Assembly: GCA_012521935.1 (NCBI GenBank)
Contig: JAAYLJ010000153.1
Coordinates: 1-9,910 of the forward strand
Reading direction: 5' to 3'
From: Campylobacteraceae bacterium
Lineage (GTDB): Bacteria > Campylobacterota > Campylobacteria > Campylobacterales > Campylobacteraceae
Length of the DNA: 9,910 nt
A program made the position numbers and the translations under genes. Shown here piece after piece: positions 1 through 7,850 of this stretch. Under the pieces are notes generated by a model. The model did no database searches. It saw only the letters and a program-made list of their open reading frames with translations, and was not told the origin of the DNA. Numbering within the stretch: position 1 is the first letter of the stretch; every line of letters begins with the position of its first letter.

Positions 1-2376
1 AGAGTTAATAGTGGAAAGTTTAAAGATAAAAACAAAAACTATAGCCACTTTGTAGATAGTACAGCGTATAATCACTATACAAATTCACTAAAATTAACCC
101 AAAATCTTTTTAGGGGTTTTAGTACAACCCAAAAGATTAACTATCAACAAACTAGGATTTTAGCAGCAGCTAACCACTACATAGAGAGTGCAAATGACAT
201 TGCATTTCAAATGGTTGGAGCTTACATAGATGTGATTAGAAGTTATAGACTGTTGCAAAATGCAAAAGATAATGTGGAGATAAATAAAAAGATTTTTGAA
301 GATGTTGATGCTTTGTATCAGCAAGGATTAACTACAAAATCAGAGATGACAAAAATATACGCTTCACTCTCGCTTGCAAATTCAAACTTGATAGTTTGGC
401 AAAACAATACCATAGATAAAGAAGCTAGATTTAAAAGATTACTTGGAAGAAGCGTAAATGTTGCAAGTTTAACACTGCCTAATTTAAATTTTGCAATGCC
501 AGAATCAAAAGAGAGGGCTGCGCAAATTGCTATCCAAAACAATCCTTCAATCTTAGTTAGTAAATATAATATTCAAGGCGCACAGGCTTTGTATAGAGAA
601 AAAAAATCTAAATTTTATCCAACCATAGATTTAGAAGCTGAGCAAGTTTTTAATGACTATAGCAAGGGGCAAACTCTTGATAGTCCAGATGATAGACAAA
701 GAGTCTATTTAGTTTTGAATTGGAATTTATACAGTGGCGGTGCGCACAAGGCTGATTTACAAAAATCAAGAAGCACCATCTACAAAGAGACAGAAATCCA
801 AAGAGATTTAAAAAGGCAGATATTAGAAGGGCTTGAGCTTTCATGGAATGCGTATGATCTTTTAGGAAACCAACTAGAAGAGCTTTATAAATATTATGAA
901 TTTTCTTTAGAAACGCTTGAGAATTATAAAGATGAGTATGATATGGGTAGAAGAACTTTACTCGATCTTTTAACTGCTCAAAACGATCTTATTAACTCAA
1001 AAAGTCAAATCATTAACGCACAGCTTGATAAGCTTTTCGCACAATATAGAATTTTAGATGCAATGGGGCTTTTAGTCCAATCCACCGTTGATAGTGCACA
1101 GTACAATAAAATTATCCATCCAACTTTAAATCCATTTGACATCACTAAAGATGAATTGCCAGTAAATAAAGATATTGATGGAGATGGAATAGTAGATAGT
1201 TTAGATATTTGCGATAATTCTATTTTAGGAAATGATGATATCACTCCTTATGGGTGTTCACAAAAAGAGAAAGATTCTGATTTTGATGGAGTGCCTGATA
1301 GTTTAGATAAGTGCCCAGATACCCCTTTTGGAGCTATTGTAGATGAGCATGGCTGTGAAATAGACTCAAAGCAAAATAGATATTTAATTCAAGATGAAAC
1401 CTACATAAAACCAGTTGCTAAACATGATGTCCAAAGTCCAAAAAAAGAGTCAACCAAAGGGTTATATGATTACGAATTTAACGCAGTTGCTAGTAAAAAT
1501 GTTGAATCAACAAAGCTTGATAAGCATCTATATTATGATGATTTTACAATGATAAAAAGATTTGAATTTGTAAATATGGATCAAAAAAAGATAGACTTAA
1601 ATGAAATAGCAAATGAGTTAAAAAAACACAATGAAACTGACGCAATTGTCACCATCATTGGACATAGTGAGGGGATGGAGGATAAAACTGCAAGCTATGA
1701 TAAAGCTTTAGGTTTTGCAAATAGTGTTAAAAATAAGTTAGTAGATTTAAATGTAGATGAAAAGATTTTAATGACTCAAACAAGAGCTGATCTTGATAAA
1801 TATTATCTTGAAACTAGAAAAAAAGATAAAAGCTTAAATAATGTAGTAGCTATTTCACTTTATGTACCAAAGGCTAATGAGGCTAAAGTAGCTACTAAGC
1901 AAGAGCCTAAGGCAATGAAGAGTTCTATCAGTTGGGATGATTTGGATGATGATAATGATGGAGTTATAAATAAACTAGATAAGTGCCCAGATACTCCAGC
2001 AGGACAGAGCGTGGATGAGTATGGCTGCACTAAAGCTATAAATTTAGAGGTAAATTTTGAAAACAACTCTTCAGTTGTAGTTGCAAGCAGTACAGATAAA
2101 GTTTTAGCTTTTGCAAAATTTATGAATGATAATGATGATTTTAATACTTTGATAGTTGGACATGCTAGCGATGATGGAACTGCCTCAAAAAGTTACAACC
2201 AGTGGCTTTCTGAAAAAAGAGCATACGCAATTAGAGACATTTTAGTTGAAAATGGTGTAAGTTCAAGTAGAATTGCGGCTGAGGGCAAAGGACATACAGA
2301 GCCAGTTGCCAAAAATAGCACCCTAGAGGGACAAGCTCAAAATAGACGCATTGAAGCAGTTTTAATTAGAAAGTAG
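1..2376 (+). CDS. TolC/LapE-like type I secretion outer-membrane channel fused to TSP3 repeats and OmpA domains (5' partial)
   Basis: The frame is open from base 1, so the true start and signal peptide lie upstream; the ATG at 211 is internal. In window codon numbering, residues 1 to about 365 are a TolC-type outer-membrane efflux domain. The classic second-repeat motif YDMGRRTLLDLLTAQNDL begins at residue 313. Asp-rich thrombospondin type 3 repeats follow at about 391-404, 425-438 and 649-662, each ending in a cysteine that has a partner about 15 residues on (404/419, 438/452, 662/676). Residues 520-624 look like a degenerate OmpA-like domain. Residues 680-791 are an intact OmpA C-terminal domain, with GHASDDG at 720-726, LSEKRA ending A741 and NRR at 781-783. 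The predicted role is the outer-membrane pore of the LapBC exporter, probably clamped to peptidoglycan by the OmpA part. It lies 3 nt before lapB, so it is clearly in the same operon. The TolC and OmpA calls are firm; the LapE role is inferred from the neighbours. Confidence 0.93.
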   Translation, partial: RVNSGKFKDKNKNYSHFVDSTAYNHYTNSLKLTQNLFRGFSTTQKINYQQTRILAAANHYIESANDIAFQMVGAYIDVIRSYRLLQNAKDNVEINKKIFEDVDALYQQGLTTKSEMTKIYASLSLANSNLIVWQNNTIDKEARFKRLLGRSVNVASLTLPNLNFAMPESKERAAQIAIQNNPSILVSKYNIQGAQALYREKKSKFYPTIDLEAEQVFNDYSKGQTLDSPDDRQRVYLVLNWNLYSGGAHKADLQKSRSTIYKETEIQRDLKRQILEGLELSWNAYDLLGNQLEELYKYYEFSLETLENYKDEYDMGRRTLLDLLTAQNDLINSKSQIINAQLDKLFAQYRILDAMGLLVQSTVDSAQYNKIIHPTLNPFDITKDELPVNKDIDGDGIVDSLDICDNSILGNDDITPYGCSQKEKDSDFDGVPDSLDKCPDTPFGAIVDEHGCEIDSKQNRYLIQDETYIKPVAKHDVQSPKKESTKGLYDYEFNAVASKNVESTKLDKHLYYDDFTMIKRFEFVNMDQKKIDLNEIANELKKHNETDAIVTIIGHSEGMEDKTASYDKALGFANSVKNKLVDLNVDEKILMTQTRADLDKYYLETRKKDKSLNNVVAISLYVPKANEAKVATKQEPKAMKSSISWDDLDDDNDGVINKLDKCPDTPAGQSVDEYGCTKAINLEVNFENNSSVVVASSTDKVLAFAKFMNDNDDFNTLIVGHASDDGTASKSYNQWLSEKRAYAIRDILVENGVSSSRIAAEGKGHTEPVAKNSTLEGQAQNRRIEAVLIRK

Positions 2377-2379
2377 TAT

Positions 2380-4533
2380 ATGGAACAAATAAGCAGGAGT
2401 GTGCTGCATAGAGATAGTCTGCTTAGATCGCTAGTGCTATACACTAAGCTTTTTCATAAGCCCTATTCACTTGATTCACTAATTTCAGGATTGCCAATTG
2501 AGCAAAGTAGTGATTTTAAGCTTTTTTCTAAAGATGGCTCAAAGTCACTATTTTCTCGCGCAGCAAGTAGGGCTGGACTTAAATCTACAATAGTCCAAAA
2601 ACAACTCCATGAATTTATAAATTTACAACTCCCTTGCATTTTAGTTTTAAAAAATGGCAATAGTTGCATATTAGATAGTGTGCAAGATGGAAAAGCTAAG
2701 ATTATTTTTAGTGATGGTGATGATCCACTGCAAGAGTGGGTTAGCTTAGAAGATTTAAATAAAGAGTATCTTGGTTTTGCCTTCATGTTAAAAAAGATAT
2801 ATGAATATGAAGATGTAGAAAGAAAGGTTAATTTTTCGGGGCAAGAACATTGGTTTTGGAGCACTATTGGTTTTTCAAAAAAGATTTATAAAGATGTGAT
2901 TTTAGCTTCAATTTTGATAAATATATTTGTTTTAGCAACCCCACTTTTTACAATGAATGTTTATGATAGAGTCATCCCAAATAGCGCTAAAGAGACTCTT
3001 ATAGTCTTTACCATTGGAGTGATAACAGTTTTTATTTTGGATGCTAGTTTGAAGTTTATAAGAACTTACTTTTTAGAAATGGCAGCTAAAAAGAGTGATA
3101 TTATAATCTCATCAATCATATTTGAGAGAGTTTTAGATATGCAACTTTGCGCTCATCCAAAATCTGTTGGCTCATTTGCAAACAATATAAAGAGTTTTGA
3201 TAGTGTAAGAGGGTTTTTAACAAGTGCTACTATTAGTGTTTTAATTGATTTTCCATTTGCAATTTTATTTTTAATACTCATATATTACATTGCAGGTATT
3301 TTAGTTTTAGCGCCAATCATAGTCATTTGCATTATCATAACTTACGCCTTAATTATTAAAAAACCTTTGCAATCTAGCATAGAGAGCACTTATGAAGCAA
3401 GTGCAAAGAAAAATGGCATACTCATTGAAGCTTTACAAAACATAGAAACTGTTAAAACTCACCAAATGGCTGGATCTGTTCAATATAATTGGGAAGAATC
3501 TACTGGTGAGATAGCTACAAAAAGTTTAAAATCAAAACTCATCTCATCTTCCACCGCAACAGTTACAGGTTTTTTAGTTGGGATAAATAGTGTTTTAGTT
3601 GTAAGCTTTGGTGTCTATCTCATTCAAGATTTTAAATTAACCATGGGTGGGATTATAGCAACCATGATTCTCTCAGGAAGAGCGATTGCGCCTATGGGGC
3701 AAATAGTTGGGCTCATTACCAATTATGAAGATGCAAAAACATCATTTAAAATGCTTGATGAGATTGTAAATAAGCCACTTGATAGACCTTTAGCTAAAGA
3801 GTTTGTAAAAAGGTCAAACTTAAGAGGCAATATTGAGTTTAAAAATGTAAGTTTTAAATACCCTGATAGTGAAGCTTACGCACTAAAGGATGTGAGCTTT
3901 ACCATTAAAGAGGGTGAGAAAGTTGCACTCATTGGCAGGATTGGTTCTGGTAAATCTACCATCGCAAAACTCATTTTAAAGCTTTATGAGCCAGATAGTG
4001 GTTCAATTTTGATTGATGGAATAGACATAGCCCAAATTGATCCAAGCGATATTAGGCAAAACATTAGTTATGTTCCGCAAGACATATCTCTTTTTAGAGG
4101 AAGCATAAAAAACAATATCCTTGGTTCTCATAGATTTATTGATGATAGTTGGATGTTAGAGTGTTCACAAACTGCAGGTGCAGATGAGTTTATAAAACTT
4201 CATCCTCTAGGATATGACATGCCAATAGGGGAGAGAGGTGTGGGGCTCTCAGGAGGGCAAAGACAAAGTGTGGGCATAGCAAGAGCCATCATCAATAGTG
4301 CCCCAATTTGGCTTTTTGATGAGCCAACTAATGCGATGGATCAAATGAGTGAATCTTTAGTCTTAAGGGGATTAGATTCTAAAAAAGAGGATAAAACTCT
4401 TATTTTAGTAACCCAAAAAATGAATCTTTTGGATCTAGCTGATAGGGTGATTGTTTTTAATGGAGGAGTTAAGGTGCTAGATGGTAGTAAAGATGAGGTG
4501 ATTAAGGCTCTTGGCGGGGTACAAAATGGCTAA
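2380..4533 (+). CDS. lapB: LapB-type type I secretion ABC transporter (permease/ATPase, C39-like domain)
   Basis: This is a 717-residue inner-membrane exporter of normal length for the LapB/RTX family. Residues 1 to about 145 form a C39-peptidase-like domain. The usual catalytic Cys motif is replaced by RDSLLRSLVLYTKL, so it should recognise substrate rather than cut a leader. Residues about 172-430 hold six membrane segments, the first beginning DVILASILINIFVLATP. The ATPase domain follows: Walker A GRIGSGKST at 519-527 (K525), signature LSGGQ at 623-627, Walker B LFDE ending E648 and D-loop NAMD at 651-654. The H-loop position reads TQK, with Gln679 where His is usual. The start codon is ATG, 3 nt after the stop of the channel gene. 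Its end overlaps lapC by 8 nt in the form ATGGCTAA, which suggests translational coupling. It presumably powers export of a giant RTX-type adhesin that is not in this window. Confidence 0.93.
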   Translation: MEQISRSVLHRDSLLRSLVLYTKLFHKPYSLDSLISGLPIEQSSDFKLFSKDGSKSLFSRAASRAGLKSTIVQKQLHEFINLQLPCILVLKNGNSCILDSVQDGKAKIIFSDGDDPLQEWVSLEDLNKEYLGFAFMLKKIYEYEDVERKVNFSGQEHWFWSTIGFSKKIYKDVILASILINIFVLATPLFTMNVYDRVIPNSAKETLIVFTIGVITVFILDASLKFIRTYFLEMAAKKSDIIISSIIFERVLDMQLCAHPKSVGSFANNIKSFDSVRGFLTSATISVLIDFPFAILFLILIYYIAGILVLAPIIVICIIITYALIIKKPLQSSIESTYEASAKKNGILIEALQNIETVKTHQMAGSVQYNWEESTGEIATKSLKSKLISSSTATVTGFLVGINSVLVVSFGVYLIQDFKLTMGGIIATMILSGRAIAPMGQIVGLITNYEDAKTSFKMLDEIVNKPLDRPLAKEFVKRSNLRGNIEFKNVSFKYPDSEAYALKDVSFTIKEGEKVALIGRIGSGKSTIAKLILKLYEPDSGSILIDGIDIAQIDPSDIRQNISYVPQDISLFRGSIKNNILGSHRFIDDSWMLECSQTAGADEFIKLHPLGYDMPIGERGVGLSGGQRQSVGIARAIINSAPIWLFDEPTNAMDQMSESLVLRGLDSKKEDKTLILVTQKMNLLDLADRVIVFNGGVKVLDGSKDEVIKALGGVQNG

Positions 4534-5896
4534 GAAAAAAGATCCATTTTTCCAAAACAATAGACAATTTTTAGAAAAAAAACTTAGTAAATCAGACTTA
4601 GAATTAGTTAATAGCCTAAGCGCAGCAGTAGTGCAATCTAGCCCAAAAAAACTAAAGTGGGTAATTTTATACTTTTTTATTACAACTGTTTTATTCATAG
4701 TTTGGGCGTATTTTGCGCAAATTGATGAGATAGCAAGGGGAAATGGAAAAGTAGTTCCAAGTGGACAAAACCAAATCATTCAAAATCTTGAGGGTGGAAT
4801 AGTATCAGAAATTTTAATAAATGAGGGTGATATTGTAAAAAAAGGGGAAGTGCTTATAAGAATATCTAATGAAAAAGGACACTCAACCGCAATGTCCAAT
4901 GAGCTTAAGTCTAGCTATTTTCAAGCTAAAATAAAAAGACTTGAAGCAGAATTAAAAGGGGTGGATTTTTCATTTGAACTAACAGATGATGATAGATTTA
5001 ATGAATTTTTAAAAAATGAACAAGAGTTATTTTTAAGCAATAAAACACAACTTGAGACAAAAAAAATGATTTTTGAAGATCAAATAAATCAAAAAAATAG
5101 CCAACTTGAAGATGTAAAACAGATTATAACCCATTCAAAATTTTCACTTGAAGCCATCGATAAAGAGGTTGAGATGACTAAGCCTATGGTTGAAAAAGGG
5201 ATAAGATCTCAGGTTGATTTTTTAAAACTTCAAAGAGAGCAAAGCGATGCAAGGCAAAAGCTTCAAAGTTCTATTTTAAACTTAGATAAGATAAATTTTG
5301 AAATCTCTGAGCTTGAAAAAAAGATAAAAGATTTACATAAAACCAATATTGCTGAGGTTAGAAAACAGTTAAATGAGACTTATACTCAACTAAAAGATGT
5401 TGAAGCAAACAAGCTTGCATCTTCAGATCAAGTGGCAAGAACTACCGTAAGAGCACCATCAAATGGTATTGTTCAAAAACTTTATGTAAACACAATAGGT
5501 GGAAGCATTAAGCCAGCACAAGAGCTTCTTGAGATAGTTCCAACAGATCATGGATTGATAGTTGAAGTTAAGATTTTGCCAAAAGATATAGGCTTTATAT
5601 ATTTAGATCAAAAAGCAATCGTTAAGTTTTCTGCATTTGATTTTTCTATTTTTGGTGGATTAGATGGAAAAGTTATAGGGATAAGTCCAGATACCATAAC
5701 TGAAAAAGATAATAAAACATTTTATATTGTTAGAATCGAAACAGAGAAAAACTTTATAGGAGATTTGGAAAATTCAAAATATATAATCCCTGGGATGATT
5801 GCTGATGTTGATATATTAACTGGCAAAAAATCTGTTTTAGATTATATATTAAAACCAATTTTAAAAACCAAAACCTACACTTTTACAGAGCGGTAA
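4526..5896 (+). CDS. lapC: LapC/HlyD-family type I secretion membrane fusion protein
   Basis: This is a 456-residue periplasmic adaptor linking the ABC exporter to the TolC-like channel. A short cytoplasmic N-terminus precedes one membrane segment at about residues 44-63. A biotinyl/lipoyl-like half-motif (IIQNLEGGIVSEILINEGD) spans about 84-102. A long coiled-coil hairpin runs from about 120 to 300, the second lipoyl half begins near 306 (TTVRAPSNGIVQKL), and a beta-barrel region ends in the HlyD signature PGMIADVDI at 422-430. The ATG at 4526 is preferred because it gives the common ATGGCTAA overlap with the lapB stop and has a G-rich stretch upstream. A TTG at 4511 would add five residues (MAGYK) and cannot be excluded. 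It is the last gene of the + strand operon and ends one base from the converging lapD stop. The family is certain; the LapC name rests on the linked lapB, lapD and lapG. Confidence 0.92.
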   Translation: MAKKKDPFFQNNRQFLEKKLSKSDLELVNSLSAAVVQSSPKKLKWVILYFFITTVLFIVWAYFAQIDEIARGNGKVVPSGQNQIIQNLEGGIVSEILINEGDIVKKGEVLIRISNEKGHSTAMSNELKSSYFQAKIKRLEAELKGVDFSFELTDDDRFNEFLKNEQELFLSNKTQLETKKMIFEDQINQKNSQLEDVKQIITHSKFSLEAIDKEVEMTKPMVEKGIRSQVDFLKLQREQSDARQKLQSSILNLDKINFEISELEKKIKDLHKTNIAEVRKQLNETYTQLKDVEANKLASSDQVARTTVRAPSNGIVQKLYVNTIGGSIKPAQELLEIVPTDHGLIVEVKILPKDIGFIYLDQKAIVKFSAFDFSIFGGLDGKVIGISPDTITEKDNKTFYIVRIETEKNFIGDLENSKYIIPGMIADVDILTGKKSVLDYILKPILKTKTYTFTER

Positions 5897-5897
5897 T

Positions 5898-7838
5898 TTA
5901 ACTCATTAAGCTTACCTCATCTATGCCTACTCCTTGAAGTTTATTGATCCCAAGTAGTAACATAGAGTCAATTTGCTCTTTATTTTCAACACCCATAGCT
6001 ATAATATCAATGCCAAGGCTAATGATGATATTTTTAAAACTCTCTTGCTTCATTTGACCATCTTGCAAGCCAAACAAGTCTTCAAGATAGGCTCTATTTG
6101 CCTTAATATAATCTGGAAGCAGTTTTTGTAAATATCCAGCGCCACTATTAGGCAAAGTAAATTGATCTAGACCAAAACTGTGGTTGTATTGTTTGATTAA
6201 ATCTTTAAATTTTATTAACTCATCAATACAATTAATGGTAGTGCTATTTGTAATTTCAAAAAAGAGTTTCGCTTTTTTATGCTCTTTTAGCAATTTATCT
6301 AACCAAGTCAAACTCCCCTCTTTTTTTATAAAATCTACACATATATTTAAAGCATAAGGAGTTTTGTAACCCTCTTTTTGTGCGTACTTTAAAGTTTTTT
6401 CTATGGTGTAGTAGTCTATCTCATCTGCTAATCCTAAACTTATAGCCATAGGGATAAACACTCCTGCATTTTGTACTTTTGTTTCAGGGTATATAAGTCT
6501 TATAAAAATCTCTTTTGCAATGGACTTCTTGCCATTTTTACCAAATTGCACAATTTTTTGCGACGCTAAAACTATCTTTTCATTCTCCATACTCTCAAGT
6601 AGCAGTTTTCTCCACTCTTCTCTACCTAAAACTAAAGATGAACTTGATTGATTTTCCATGGCAATGCCATCATAAAAGTTGGCACTAGTTAATATAAGAT
6701 CAGCTTTTGAGAGGATACTTTTTACACTATCTTCATGAGTGTATGAGCCTATGGCGCACTCTGCTTTATATTTTTTATTTACATTTATACTTTTTATATG
6801 TTTAGAGAGTTCACTAAGCACCTCTTTTGCACTATTTTTTAAATCACTCATGGTAATTCTAGGGGCAACTATAAAAAACTCCTCTTTACTAAGCCTAATG
6901 ACTAAATCTTCCTCATTTACTAAAAACTTTTCTAGTAAATTTTTAGTAATTAACTTTAAAAAATTTAAATATCCCTCATATCCCATCTCTTTTTTCAAAG
7001 CTTCAATCCCTTTTACATTTAAAAGTAAAAATGAACCTATGCTATCTTTAGACTCCCCCTCAAGGTATAAAGCAAGCGCATTTGAAAGATATTTTCTATT
7101 ATAAAGTCTTGATTCAGCATCAACATATAAAAGCTCATGATTTTTTCTAACCGCTTCATTTTCTCTTTCAAATATATCTTTTACTTTTACTATCATGCTA
7201 TTCATAGCCCCAGCAACAGAGCGAAATTCGGTTGTAAATGGGGTTTTTGATCCAATGATAAATTCATTATTCATAATGGCTAACGCCTGATTTTTAATCT
7301 CAATGAGTGATTTTAAACTCAGTTTTAAAACAATATACAAAATAATAGTTGCAGCAAAAGCAATGATTAGAAAAGTTTTAATCAGTCCTACAAATATAGT
7401 ATAAAGCTGCCTATAAGCATTTCCAGTATGTGAAACAACTTCTAAGGTACCAACTCTACTCCATCCAGACATTATTTCACTTTTTGCACTTGCTGTTTGG
7501 ATTGTGATAACTTTTAAGAACCACTCTGGTACTCCTGCTAAAGTTACCTTGTCAAATTTATTGATAATATCTTTACCATCCATGTCTTTAAGGCTAATTC
7601 TCTCATAATATCCACTATCATAAATTGCACTAACCATCGTTTCTATTGTAATTAAATCTTGCAAGTCAGCCGTTTTAGAAAGAGTTAATCCTAAATGATG
7701 AGCTGTATTTTTTGCATCATTGTAGAGTTGGTTTTGTACAAACTCTGTGGATGAGCGAAAATTAAGTGCCATTACCATAAATAGTAAAAATATTAAAAAA
7801 ACTCCTAACATGATAGTTAACTGTTTAAATAGACTCAC
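5898..7838 (-). CDS. lapD: LapD-like c-di-GMP receptor, degenerate GGDEF-EAL, inner membrane
   Basis: This 646-residue protein starts at a GTG codon, 5 nt beyond a good AAAGGA ribosome site that runs into the lapG stop codon. The N-terminus MSLFKQL is typical of LapD. TM1 lies at about residues 8-25. A LapD/MoxY-type periplasmic domain covers about 26-150, with GWSRVGTLEV at 125-134. Its Trp126 matches the Trp known in Pseudomonas LapD to contact LapG. TM2 is at about 150-171, followed by a HAMP-like linker to about 235. The GGDEF domain is degenerate, with RLSKEEF at 315-321 in place of RxGGDEF. The EAL domain is also degenerate: KEIFIR at 442-447 for EAL, FGLDQF at 555-560 for the DDFG loop, IKAN at 578-581 for KxD, and AMGVE at 614-618 for AEGVE. 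It should therefore bind c-di-GMP rather than make or cut it, and hold LapG at the membrane when bound. It is the second gene after lapG. Confidence 0.92.
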   Translation of the reverse strand: MSLFKQLTIMLGVFLIFLLFMVMALNFRSSTEFVQNQLYNDAKNTAHHLGLTLSKTADLQDLITIETMVSAIYDSGYYERISLKDMDGKDIINKFDKVTLAGVPEWFLKVITIQTASAKSEIMSGWSRVGTLEVVSHTGNAYRQLYTIFVGLIKTFLIIAFAATIILYIVLKLSLKSLIEIKNQALAIMNNEFIIGSKTPFTTEFRSVAGAMNSMIVKVKDIFERENEAVRKNHELLYVDAESRLYNRKYLSNALALYLEGESKDSIGSFLLLNVKGIEALKKEMGYEGYLNFLKLITKNLLEKFLVNEEDLVIRLSKEEFFIVAPRITMSDLKNSAKEVLSELSKHIKSINVNKKYKAECAIGSYTHEDSVKSILSKADLILTSANFYDGIAMENQSSSSLVLGREEWRKLLLESMENEKIVLASQKIVQFGKNGKKSIAKEIFIRLIYPETKVQNAGVFIPMAISLGLADEIDYYTIEKTLKYAQKEGYKTPYALNICVDFIKKEGSLTWLDKLLKEHKKAKLFFEITNSTTINCIDELIKFKDLIKQYNHSFGLDQFTLPNSGAGYLQKLLPDYIKANRAYLEDLFGLQDGQMKQESFKNIIISLGIDIIAMGVENKEQIDSMLLLGINKLQGVGIDEVSLMS

Positions 7839-7844
7839 TTTTTA

Positions 7845-7850
7845 TCCTTT
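7845..7850 (-). promoter_or_regulatory. lapD ribosome binding site overlapping the lapG stop codon
   Basis: AAAGGA on the - strand (7850 to 7845) shares two bases with the lapG TAA (7851-7849) and stands 6 nt before the lapD GTG. This decides the GTG start and suggests that ribosomes finishing lapG reload onto lapD. Confidence 0.7.

Noticed and set aside
1171..2030. RTX nonapeptide repeats (GGxGxDxxx), i.e. the adhesin itself
   Set aside because: The Asp-rich repeats have the DxDxDG...D...C pattern of thrombospondin type 3 repeats, not glycine-rich nonapeptides.
211..2376. ATG at 211 as the start of the TolC-OmpA gene
   Set aside because: The frame is open to base 1 and the upstream translation continues the TolC helical region, so 211 is an internal Met of a truncated gene.
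2463..2864. 133-codon - strand open frame inside lapB
   Set aside because: It is antisense to the C39-like domain and shows no domain or expression signal.
4511..4525. TTG start giving five extra residues on LapC
   Set aside because: The ATG at 4526 gives a standard ATGGCTAA overlap and has the G-rich stretch at usable distance; the TTG is less likely.
2380..5896. A bacteriocin/peptide exporter with leader peptidase
   Set aside because: The C39-like domain lacks the catalytic Cys, there is no small peptide gene, and lapD/lapG are adjacent.
6739..7104. 121-codon + strand open frame inside lapD
   Set aside because: It is antisense to the GGDEF region, has a phenylalanine/serine-rich shadow composition and no ribosome site; lapD is clearly the real gene.
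5898..7838. An active diguanylate cyclase or phosphodiesterase
   Set aside because: The GGDEF and EAL catalytic motifs are both altered beyond function, and the LapD-type periplasmic domain next to lapG explains the gene better.
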